This document shows positions 12,175 to 20,120 of a stretch of DNA of 64,000 bases, piece by piece. The notes under the pieces were generated by a model. It was not told the origin of the DNA. It saw only the letters and a list, made by a program, of their open reading frames with translations, and did not search any database. The first letter of the stretch is position 1. Each line of letters opens with the position of its first letter. The DNA is from Alphaproteobacteria bacterium (GTDB lineage Bacteria; Pseudomonadota; Alphaproteobacteria; JAAEOK01). The stretch lies in contig JAAEOK010000075.1 of the NCBI GenBank assembly GCA_024244705.1, forward strand, positions 93,320-157,319, given 5' to 3'. A program made the translations under genes and the position numbers.

Positions 12175-14442
12175 TCAGGCCGGCTGGACGAAACTGTCGA
12201 TGACCTTCTTTTCGCCGGTATGGTCGAAATCGATCCCCAGCTTGTCGCCATCGACCGAGGTGACGGTGCCATAGCCAAACTTGCGGTGAAATACCCGCGC
12301 GCCGATAGCGAAATCCCTGTCGGCGGTGGACGGCAGGATGTCGGTGCCATCGTCGGCGACCACCCCGTCGCGGCGCGAACGGCGCGACCGGCCGCCAAAG
12401 CCGGTGCGGGGAACGGCCTCGCTCAGCCCGCCATACGGATTGCTCTCGAATCCGACGATTTGGGTGTCACTTTCGACATGGTCGGCGGGCAGCTCGTCGA
12501 CGAAGCGGGACGGGATCGCGCTTTGCCAGAGATTGTGTATCCGCCGGTTGGCGGCATGGAAAATCCGCACCCGGCGCCGGGCCCGCGTCAGCCCGACATA
12601 GGCTAGCCGGCGTTCCTCCTCCAACGACGCGATGCCGCCCTCGTCGAGCGCACGCTGGTGAGGAAACAACCCCTCCTCCCAGCCGGGCAGGAAGACGGTT
12701 TCGAACTCCAATCCCTTCGCGCTATGGAGCGTCATCAGATTGATCATGTCGCCCTGAGCGGCCTCGGTGTTCTCCATGACTAGGCTGACATGCTCGAGAA
12801 AGCCTTGCAAATTCTCGAAATCGGCTGTCGCGACGATCAACTCCTTGAGATTTTCGAGGCGGCCCGGCGCGTCCGGCGCCTTGTCGCGCTGCCACATTTC
12901 GGTGTACCCCGATTCGTCGAGCACGGTTTCCGCCAACTCCGGATGCGGCATTGTCTCGATCAGGCTTCGCCAGCGCGCGAAATCCTCGATCAGGCCGCCG
13001 AGCGCGCGGCGCGCCTGGGGCTTGAGTTCGTCGGTTTCGATCAATCGCGCTGCCGCCATCAGCAACGGCATTCCCTGGATGCGCGCCAGATGATGAACCG
13101 CCTGCAGGGTGGCATTTCCGATTCCGCGACGGGGGACGTTGACGATTCGCTCGAAGGCGAGGTCGTCGTCGGGCTGATTGATGATCCGCAAATAGGCCAT
13201 GGCGTCGCGGATCTCGCGCCGTTCGTAGAACCTTGGCCCACCGATGACGCGGTAGGGCAGTCCCAAGGTGATGAAGCGTTCCTCGAATTCCCGGGTCTGA
13301 AAGCTGGCCCGCACCAGGATGGCCATATCGTCGAGCGGGTGACCCTTGCGCTGTAGGTCCTCGACCAGGTCGCCGACCTGTCGCGCCTCCTCCTCGCCGT
13401 CCCAGACCCCATGGACGACCACCTTCTCGCCTTCCTCGCCCTCGGTCCACAGAGTCTTGCCGAGGCGGCCGTCGTTGCAGGCGATCAGGCCCGAGGCGGC
13501 GGCCAGGATATGGCCGGTCGAGCGGTAATTGCGCTCGAGGCGGATGATCCGCGCGCCCGGGAAATCGCTTTCGAATTTCAGAATGTTGCCGATCTCCGCC
13601 CCGCGCCAGCCATAGATCGATTGGTCGTCGTCGCCGACACAGCAAATGTTGCGCCGCTTCTGGGCGAGCAGGCGGAGCCACAGATACTGGGCGACGTTAG
13701 TGTCCTGGTATTCGTCGACGAGAAGGTATTTGAACCTCTCCTGATAGCTCGCGAGGACATCGGGGTGGCCGGTGAAAATTTTCAGGCAATGGAGAATTAG
13801 GTCGCCGAAATCGGTCGCGTTGAGGGTCGTCAGGCGCTCCTGGTAAATGGCGTAGAGCGCGAGCACGCGTCCGTCGGCGAAGTCCGTCCGCTGGCCCTCC
13901 GGCACGTCCCCCGGCGCGAGACCACGGTCCTTCCAGCGATCGATGATGGCGAGCAGGGTTCGCGGCGGCCACCGCTTGGTATCGATGTCCTCGGCCGCCA
14001 TCACCTGCTTGAGCAGGCGGATCTGATCGTCGGTGTCGAGGATGGTGAAATTCGAGCGCAAACCCACCAGTTCCGCATGGCGCCGCAGAATGCGGACACA
14101 CAGCGAATGGAACGTGTTGAGCCACAAGGACTCGGCCGGATATCCAATCAGGGCGTCGACCCGTGCTTTCATCTCCCGCGCCGCCTTGTTGGTGAAGGTG
14201 ACGGCCAGGATTTCATGGGGACGGGCGCGACCGGTGGCAAGGATGTGGACCAAGCGGGTGGTCAGCGCCCTTGTCTTACCGGTCCCGGCACCGGCCAGAA
14301 CCAGAACCGGGCCTTCGGTGGCCGCGACGGCCTCGCGCTGCGATTCGTTGAGACCCTCGAGGTAGGTGGGCGGCGGCGCAACCGCGCCGCGGGAGTGCTC
14401 GGGCGTTGCTATTTCATCGTCAAATTCGAAGGACTCAACCAT
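12175..14442 (-). CDS. uvrD: ATP-dependent DNA helicase UvrD/PcrA
   Basis: Superfamily 1A 3'-5' helicase of nucleotide excision and mismatch repair. Motifs run in order: the Q motif region LNESQREAVAA, Walker A AGAGTGKT, motif Ia AVTFTNKAAREMK, the Walker B VDEYQDTN, GDDDQSIYGWRGA (motif III), LERNYRS (IV), LMTLHSAKGLEF (V) and YVGLTRARRR (VI). The C-terminal tail, GARVFHRKFGYGTVTSVDGD, is the RNA-polymerase-binding Tudor-like domain of this family. The start at 14442 gives 755 residues; the upstream extension to 15483 is antisense to a real gene and is rejected. No strong ribosome-binding site was seen. Confidence 0.95.
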   Translation of the reverse strand: MVESFEFDDEIATPEHSRGAVAPPPTYLEGLNESQREAVAATEGPVLVLAGAGTGKTRALTTRLVHILATGRARPHEILAVTFTNKAAREMKARVDALIGYPAESLWLNTFHSLCVRILRRHAELVGLRSNFTILDTDDQIRLLKQVMAAEDIDTKRWPPRTLLAIIDRWKDRGLAPGDVPEGQRTDFADGRVLALYAIYQERLTTLNATDFGDLILHCLKIFTGHPDVLASYQERFKYLLVDEYQDTNVAQYLWLRLLAQKRRNICCVGDDDQSIYGWRGAEIGNILKFESDFPGARIIRLERNYRSTGHILAAASGLIACNDGRLGKTLWTEGEEGEKVVVHGVWDGEEEARQVGDLVEDLQRKGHPLDDMAILVRASFQTREFEERFITLGLPYRVIGGPRFYERREIRDAMAYLRIINQPDDDLAFERIVNVPRRGIGNATLQAVHHLARIQGMPLLMAAARLIETDELKPQARRALGGLIEDFARWRSLIETMPHPELAETVLDESGYTEMWQRDKAPDAPGRLENLKELIVATADFENLQGFLEHVSLVMENTEAAQGDMINLMTLHSAKGLEFETVFLPGWEEGLFPHQRALDEGGIASLEEERRLAYVGLTRARRRVRIFHAANRRIHNLWQSAIPSRFVDELPADHVESDTQIVGFESNPYGGLSEAVPRTGFGGRSRRSRRDGVVADDGTDILPSTADRDFAIGARVFHRKFGYGTVTSVDGDKLGIDFDHTGEKKVIDSFVQPA

Positions 14443-14550
14443 GGCGGCCCGACTATATCGCAGCGCCGCGCGGCGTTCGACGCTCAAATACAGGGGCTGG
14501 AAATCGCCCCCCAACAGGACCATCATTATGGCAAGGAAGGGAGATGAGAT

Positions 14551-15543
14551 ATGGTCGTTTTCCGCCGGCAACGGATCGCCCTGTTCGTGCTTTGCCTGTG
14601 CTGCGCCGCGGCACCAGCGGCCAAAGCCCAAGACCTGGCCGAAATCTTCGATGCCGTGGTCGGCATCGAGGCGACCATTCCCAGCGATGCCCGGACCGCG
14701 GGAACGCTCGGCACCGAACGAGCCGGCAGCGGCGTGGTCATTGACGACAATGGCTTGGTGCTGACCATCGGCTATCTCATTCTGGAGGCAGACCAGGTCG
14801 CGCTCACCACCGCCGGCGGCAACACCGTCGCCGCCGACATCATCGCCTACGATTATGACACCGGGTTCGGCCTGCTCCGCGCTCTGCAGCCGCTGGATGC
14901 GAAGCCGATCCGGCTCGGGCGCTCCGACGATCTGCGCATCGACGAACACGCGCTCGTCCTCAGCCGTGGTGCGGCGCCATCCGCGCAAGGCGTAATCGTC
15001 GCGGAGCGACGCCGCTTCGCCGGATATTGGGAGTACCTGCTGGAAGATGCCATTTTCACGTTGCCGCCGCATCGCGAATATGGCGGCGCGGCGCTGATCG
15101 GCGCCGACGGCACCTTGCGCGGCATCGGTTCGCTTTTTGTCGGCGACGTCTACGGCGGCGACGATGGCGCCCCCGGCAATATGTTCGTGCCCGTTGACGC
15201 GCTCAAACCGGTGCTCGCCGACTTGCTGACCCAGGGGCGGTCGGCGTCGCCGCCGAAGCCATGGCTCGGCATATTTGCCGAGGAGGATCGCGGCCATCTT
15301 TTCGTCGTCAGGGTTGCCGGCGCCGGACCGGCGGCCGAGGCCGGGATCGAGGCCGATGACATCATTCTGCGTGTCGGTGAGGTGGCGGTGCCGACCCTGG
15401 CGGATTTCTATCTGGCGGTGTGGGCGCTGGGCGAGGCAGGTGTCGACGTGCCCCTCACCGTCCTCCGCGGCGTTGCGCTTCACGACGTCACCATCGGCTC
15501 GCGTGATCGGTACACCTATTTGCGGCTACGCTCCTCCTATTAG
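14551..15543 (+). CDS. Exported DegP/HtrA-like pseudoprotease with PDZ domain
   Basis: Exported protein of 330 residues with a signal peptide ending near AAKAQ, a trypsin-like fold (about 30-235) and a PDZ domain (about 245-320, starting PWLGIFAEED). The fold is clearly S1C: SGVVIDDNGLVLTIGYLI aligns with the SGVII..G.ILTxxHVI region of HtrA. However, all three catalytic positions are changed: His to Tyr75, Asp to Gly105 (DYDTGFGLL in place of DPxTDLAVL) and Ser to Tyr177 (REYGGAAL in place of GNSGGAL). It should therefore not cleave peptides and may be a periplasmic scaffold or sensor. The gene is divergent from uvrD. Confidence 0.8.
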   Translation: MVVFRRQRIALFVLCLCCAAAPAAKAQDLAEIFDAVVGIEATIPSDARTAGTLGTERAGSGVVIDDNGLVLTIGYLILEADQVALTTAGGNTVAADIIAYDYDTGFGLLRALQPLDAKPIRLGRSDDLRIDEHALVLSRGAAPSAQGVIVAERRRFAGYWEYLLEDAIFTLPPHREYGGAALIGADGTLRGIGSLFVGDVYGGDDGAPGNMFVPVDALKPVLADLLTQGRSASPPKPWLGIFAEEDRGHLFVVRVAGAGPAAEAGIEADDIILRVGEVAVPTLADFYLAVWALGEAGVDVPLTVLRGVALHDVTIGSRDRYTYLRLRSSY

Positions 15544-15550
15544 CCCGGTG

Positions 15551-17347
15551 TTAGCGGGCGCCGTGGGCGTGCGACGATAAATCGTTGCCGGCGATCGCGC
15601 GATTGAGACGAAGGATGACATCGCGTTCGTGGACCAATCCAAGAAATTTCATGCTCTGTTTGGAATCGACGACCGGGATGTGGGGATCGTCTTGATTCTC
15701 GAAGATTTGCAGGGCCCGGCCGAGGTCGTCCGAAACGATCAACACCTTCGGATGGAGGTCGGCGAGATCGCCCGCCTTGATGGTGTCGTCCAACCCGGTG
15801 TCGAAGGCCGCCTCTCGCAGATCCTGGAAAGTGATCGTGCCGATCAGGGTCTCGGCCTCGTCAACGACGAAGAGCTCGCCATGGGGCGCCTTTTGAAGCA
15901 GGCGGCGCACCTCCTTGACCCCGGCGTCGGGAGAAATGGCGGCGAAATCCACATCCATCACATCGTCAACGCGATAGTGGCGAAGAAGACGCGTGTGTCT
16001 GCTGCCGGTGACATCGATGCCACGACGGCGCAATTGCCAATCGAAGAACGACCCGCCAATAACCTGGTGCGTGATGACCGAAGCGATGACGACCGCAACC
16101 ATGACTGCGATCGTCGCGGCGTAGTCGCCGGTCAATTCGAACACGATCAAGATCGTCGACATCGGCGCATTGAGGACCGCCGCCGCGACCGCCCCCATGC
16201 CGATCAATGCATAGGCGCCATGCCCCGACGACAGGTGGGGAAACAGACCGCTGGCGAGAAAACCGAAGGCGCCGCCGGTCATCGCCCCGATGAACAGCGC
16301 GGGGCTGAACACCCCGCCACCGAAGCCTCCGCCCAACGACGCCGCGGTGGCAATGATCTTGGCCGGGATCAGCGCCAGCAACAGCCACAACGGCAGCAGC
16401 TGGTTGAGCGCCGCATTGGTCGAGGAATACCCGACCCCGAGAATTTGTGGGAATGCCAGCGCGATCAGCCCGACCAACAGACCGGCTATCGCCGGGCGCA
16501 GCCATGGCGGAACGGGGATTTTTTCGGTGATGTTCTGCGCTGTCATGAGGCTCCACATGAAGACCAGGGCGACCCCGGCGCTGACCACCCCGAGCAGGGC
16601 AAAGGCGGGGAACTCCCATAACGAGGCAACAATGTATTCCGGTTTCACGAAGGCCGGTTGGTTGCCCAGATGCAGCCGGTAGATCAGTGTCCCGGTCACC
16701 GAGGCGATGACGACAGGCGCGAACGAACGCAGGGCATAGTGGCCGAGCACGACTTCCAAGGCGAAAAAGGCGCCGGCGATGGGGGCGTTGAACGACGCCG
16801 CGACACCGGCGGCGGTGCCACATCCGAGCAGGGTTTGCAACATCGTCGCGTTGAGCTTGAGCCGGGCCGATATCCACGAGCCGATCGTCGCGCACAGATG
16901 CACGATGGGGCCCTCGCGGCCGACCGAAGCGCCGACCCCGATCGATGCGGCGCTGACGATGGCGGCGCCCAGGCCGGCGCGCAGGGACAGCCGCCCATCG
17001 CGGGTCGCCACCGCCTCGATCACATCGGCGAGCGCGTGGGGCCGTCGGTCCGGAAGCAGGTAATAAACGAAAAGGCCGATGCAAAGACCGCCGACGGAAG
17101 GTACCAAGAGTATCAACCACCACGGGGTCGTCGTGGAATCGACCAGCGCGATTTCCGAAGGCGTCCCGAACGTCAGCTCGCGGATCGCGTCGAACAGTTC
17201 CCAGAACAGGATCGCGGCGTACGAGGACACGACCCCGACTACGACCGCCAGGATCAGAAGGCGGGTGTCGTCGTGGCGACCCAACCGCAGCAACCGGGCC
17301 AAAACATTGCGTCGCGCCTTGCGGATTTGAAAGCCTTCTTTCACCAT
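15551..17347 (-). CDS. CLC-family chloride channel/antiporter with CBS domains
   Basis: Inner-membrane CLC protein of 598 residues, with ten or more hydrophobic helices followed by a pair of C-terminal CBS domains (about 455-590, beginning YRVDDVMDVDFAAIS). The anion-path motif GREGPIVH keeps the gating glutamate, and GGGFGGGVFSPALFIGA matches the second conserved loop. The first GSGIP motif of E. coli ClcA is not recognisable (PDRRPHALADVI stands there), as in many bacterial CLC-CBS proteins. It may be a channel or a proton-coupled antiporter. CBS domains suggest regulation by adenine nucleotides. It is convergent with the pseudoprotease gene, 7 bases apart. Confidence 0.9.
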   Translation of the reverse strand: MVKEGFQIRKARRNVLARLLRLGRHDDTRLLILAVVVGVVSSYAAILFWELFDAIRELTFGTPSEIALVDSTTTPWWLILLVPSVGGLCIGLFVYYLLPDRRPHALADVIEAVATRDGRLSLRAGLGAAIVSAASIGVGASVGREGPIVHLCATIGSWISARLKLNATMLQTLLGCGTAAGVAASFNAPIAGAFFALEVVLGHYALRSFAPVVIASVTGTLIYRLHLGNQPAFVKPEYIVASLWEFPAFALLGVVSAGVALVFMWSLMTAQNITEKIPVPPWLRPAIAGLLVGLIALAFPQILGVGYSSTNAALNQLLPLWLLLALIPAKIIATAASLGGGFGGGVFSPALFIGAMTGGAFGFLASGLFPHLSSGHGAYALIGMGAVAAAVLNAPMSTILIVFELTGDYAATIAVMVAVVIASVITHQVIGGSFFDWQLRRRGIDVTGSRHTRLLRHYRVDDVMDVDFAAISPDAGVKEVRRLLQKAPHGELFVVDEAETLIGTITFQDLREAAFDTGLDDTIKAGDLADLHPKVLIVSDDLGRALQIFENQDDPHIPVVDSKQSMKFLGLVHERDVILRLNRAIAGNDLSSHAHGAR

Positions 17348-17436
17348 GGCCGCCGCGTCCCGGAGATCCCCTCGTTATGGCGTTTGATCGCCGCGCCTAA
17401 TGGCGCCAAATCGTGTCCCCCTCGCACCCTTTGGGG

Positions 17437-17916
17437 TCACGGTCGTATGCCGATCACGCTGCCGACCTCGGCCGGGATCGGCAGATCCTTATGCGCCTCG
17501 GTCAGCGCAACGAGCCGCCGTTGAACCTCCGTCGGCATCGCGCTGGACCGCTTTCGGTCAAGGTCGACGTGGAGCGACAGGTGTTCGCGGGTCGCCGCCT
17601 GAAACCCGCTAACCGCGTGGTACATGGTGTGAATGTAGTGCAGGCGCTTGGCGTCGTGACCCAGCAATTGCGTCGTCACCCGCAAGGGATCGCCTTCGCG
17701 CACCTCACGCTGGTAGCCGATATGCATTTCAAGGGCAAATAAAGACCGGTTCGTCCGCGTCCGATAGTCCTCACCGGTACCAATGGTATCGAACAGAACA
17801 TCGGTCGCATGGTCGAAGACCATGACGTAATAGGCGACGTTCATGTGACCGTTGTAGTCGATCCATTCCGGTCGAACGGTTTCGCGATGGCTGTCAATGG
17901 GCGCGGCGAATGTCAT
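17437..17916 (-). CDS. Hotdog-fold thioesterase (4HBT-like)
   Basis: Acyl-CoA thioesterase-like protein of 159 residues. It has the family motif WIDYNGHMNVAYYVMVFD, where the Asp is the usual catalytic residue and HMN is characteristic, and a beta-strand pattern that includes FALEMHIGYQREVREGDPL. Relatives include YbgC-type and betainyl-CoA thioesterases; the substrate cannot be read from sequence. It stands alone, on the same strand as the CLC gene but about 90 bases away. Confidence 0.82.
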   Translation of the reverse strand: MTFAAPIDSHRETVRPEWIDYNGHMNVAYYVMVFDHATDVLFDTIGTGEDYRTRTNRSLFALEMHIGYQREVREGDPLRVTTQLLGHDAKRLHYIHTMYHAVSGFQAATREHLSLHVDLDRKRSSAMPTEVQRRLVALTEAHKDLPIPAEVGSVIGIRP

Positions 17917-17991
17917 CGCGCCTCACCATAATGCCTTGGTTGGACGGATCAAACCATTCTGGTTCCGCGGTCCGGAGAGCCACCAGACCAG

Positions 17992-18348
17992 CTAATCCGC
18001 GACATCGATCGAAGTTTTGGTTGCCTCTTTGAGATAGGCGATCAAGTCGGCGCGCTCGATCGGATCGTCGATGCCGTCATACGTCATCTTGGTGCCGGGC
18101 ACGAATTCGCGTGGCGAAGCGAGGAACGAATCGAGCGTTTCCACACCCCATACGATGCCCGATTCACGCATCGCCGCCGAATCGCAACTGCCCCGGTCCA
18201 TACCCATTTCGAAGTGTCGTCGGCCTGCCGATCCGACAGGGAATCGAGGCACGCCATTGGCGGCGCGTTCGAAAGCGGATAGCGTCATTGCCGGATCCCG
18301 CTGGCAGGAATGATGATCGACCGCTTTCTGATACTCCTTGCCCGTCAC
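17992..18348 (-). pseudogene. Remnant of a class I cytochrome c lacking the heme-attachment site
   Basis: The last 60 or so residues match cytochrome c2: SGIVWGVETLDSFLASPREF, then VPGTKMTYDGIDDP with the axial-ligand Met, and DRADLIAYLKEAT-like ERADLIAYLKEAT at the end. Upstream the similarity decays (NGVPRFPVGSAG is a worn form of the loop after the heme), and no CxxCH or signal peptide is present in any frame. The 5' end overlaps the start of the transporter gene on the other strand, which suggests truncation followed by decay. A functional cytochrome is very unlikely. Confidence 0.65.
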
Positions 18349-19269
18349 GCGACAACGGTCCTCGCGACCGGTGTCTTTGTCGGGCTTATGCTGCCGCCGC
18401 TGGCTGCCGCCATGCGCCCCCTACTCGTGCCCAGCGTGTTCGTCCTTCTCTGTGCCGCCTTCTATCGACTCGACTGGGGTGCGGTCGCCGGCCATGTTCA
18501 GAGGCCCATACTGATCGCGGTCGTCGCTGTTTGGCTGCTTGGCATAATGCCGATCGCCATGTGGCTGGTCGTCGACGCACTCGGCGTGTCCCCGGCGCTC
18601 GCCTCGGCATTGGTGCTGATGGCGTCGGCGCCGCCGATTATCTCGTCGATGCCCTTCGCTCAGCTCCTGCGCCTCGACGTCCCGTTGGCCGCGGTCGCGG
18701 TCTTCGTCGGAACGCTTATCGTGCCGATTACGATTCCAATCATGGCGCTCAACCTGCTTGGCCTCGAGATCGATATTGGCAGCTTGGAGCTCATGCTGCG
18801 GCTCGTGCTTCTCGCCGGCGGTGCGGTCGCCGTCGCGACCACGCTTCGGGTGGCGGTCCCCGCCGCACGCCGAGAGCCGGTCGGTCGCGGGGTCGACGCT
18901 TTGCTGGTCGTGTTCATGGTCGTCTTCGCCATCGCCATCATGGACGGCGTCACCGCGACTCTTCTTGCGCGCCCGGCTTTCGTATTCGCCATGATTGGCT
19001 CCGCGTTCATCGCCAATCTCGGTCTTCAGGCCGTCGGCGCCTGCGTGTTCGCCGCCCTCGGCGCACGCCAAGCGCTGACCGTCGGCCTGATCAATGGAAA
19101 TCGCAACATGGCGCTCATACTGGCCGCCCTGGCGGGATCGACCGAGTACGACATGTTGCTGTTCTTCGCCGTTGGACAGATTCCGATCTACGTGCTGCCC
19201 GCGCTTCTGGGGCCACTTTATCGATGGCTCTGCGAGCGCGCGGATCGACGTTTTTCAAATCGAGAATGA
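18310..19269 (+). CDS. BASS-family (bile acid:sodium symporter-like) transporter
   Basis: Integral membrane protein of 319 residues with about nine to ten hydrophobic helices. The conserved helix-break motif GNRNMALILAAL and the paired repeats (LVLMASAPPIISSMPFA in the first half) point to the BASS/AEC-like superfamily of sodium-coupled organic anion carriers. The substrate is unknown. The ATG at 18310 is followed by a second ATG; AGGA precedes both. The gene overlaps the 5' end of the cytochrome c remnant on the other strand. Confidence 0.75.
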   Translation: MMIDRFLILLARHATTVLATGVFVGLMLPPLAAAMRPLLVPSVFVLLCAAFYRLDWGAVAGHVQRPILIAVVAVWLLGIMPIAMWLVVDALGVSPALASALVLMASAPPIISSMPFAQLLRLDVPLAAVAVFVGTLIVPITIPIMALNLLGLEIDIGSLELMLRLVLLAGGAVAVATTLRVAVPAARREPVGRGVDALLVVFMVVFAIAIMDGVTATLLARPAFVFAMIGSAFIANLGLQAVGACVFAALGARQALTVGLINGNRNMALILAALAGSTEYDMLLFFAVGQIPIYVLPALLGPLYRWLCERADRRFSNRE

Positions 19270-19296
19270 TCGCCGGGCCGACGATCGCCGGGTCCC

Positions 19297-20016
19297 TCAG
19301 GGGCGAATTCGCTTTTCGAACCCGGGGTGAGTTTCGATGAAGGCCCGGACATCGGCGTTGCCAACCCCCAATTCGTCGTCGCTCATGGCCTGACCGGTTA
19401 AAATGCGGTTCTTGGTCGCCTGTTCATGCCCGCCCATCGCGGCAAGCGTAAACCATTTGTAGGCGGTCACCAGATCGCGCCGCACGCCCAGCCCCTTCAC
19501 ATATAAAAATCCGAGATTGAACATGGCCTTCTCGGAGCCTTGGTCGGCCGCCTTTCCGTACCACTCGAGCGCCTTCTCGTAATCCTGTTCGACGCCTTGG
19601 CCGGACTCGTAGAATACGGCGAGATTGGTCTGGGCCTGCGGAAGACCGTTTTCCGCCGCGCGGCGATACCATTCCGCCGCCTGGGCGACATCCTTGTCGA
19701 CGCCGCGGCCGAGATAGTGCATGACGCCGATATTGTACTCGGCTTCCGGCAGACCTTGGGCGGCGGCAAGGCTATACCAATTGAAAGCGGCGTAGTAATC
19801 CTGCTCCGTACCGAGGCCCAAATCATAGAAGAAGCCGAGATTATACTGCGCGCCCGCGTGGCCTTGCTGGGCGAGGATGCGTAGCCGCGATGCCGCTTCG
19901 GCGTATTTGCCCTGTTCGGCCAGCCCGACGGCGGCGCTGAAGTCGGCATCCTGGTCGGCCCGGGCGGCACCGAGCCCAAGCATTATCGCAAACACGGTCG
20001 CGAGCAATAGTTTCAC
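19297..20016 (-). CDS. Secreted Sel1-repeat protein
   Basis: Protein of 239 residues with an N-terminal signal peptide (cleavage near GAARA-DQD) and about five Sel1-like TPR repeats of 36 residues, for example AQYNLGFFYDLGLGTEQDY and AEYNIGVMHYLGRGVDKD. Sel1 proteins usually mediate protein-protein contacts in the periplasm or envelope. The last 40 residues (MSDDELGVGNADVRAFIETH) are not repetitive. The gene is convergent with the BASS transporter. No enzymatic role is indicated. Confidence 0.85.
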   Translation of the reverse strand: MKLLLATVFAIMLGLGAARADQDADFSAAVGLAEQGKYAEAASRLRILAQQGHAGAQYNLGFFYDLGLGTEQDYYAAFNWYSLAAAQGLPEAEYNIGVMHYLGRGVDKDVAQAAEWYRRAAENGLPQAQTNLAVFYESGQGVEQDYEKALEWYGKAADQGSEKAMFNLGFLYVKGLGVRRDLVTAYKWFTLAAMGGHEQATKNRILTGQAMSDDELGVGNADVRAFIETHPGFEKRIRP

Positions 20017-20120
20017 GGGATCCTCGAGAAAAATCTGACGGCCTTGGACGGTGATACTCCGATTCCAAATTTTGGGCCAGTGTCCAACTTGGCCCCCAAT
20101 CGGCCGCTGTCGCCGCCGAC

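Noticed and set aside
14443-15483. N-terminal extension of uvrD
   Set aside because: It is antisense to the HtrA-like gene and lies before the normal UvrD start; the family length is met from 14442.
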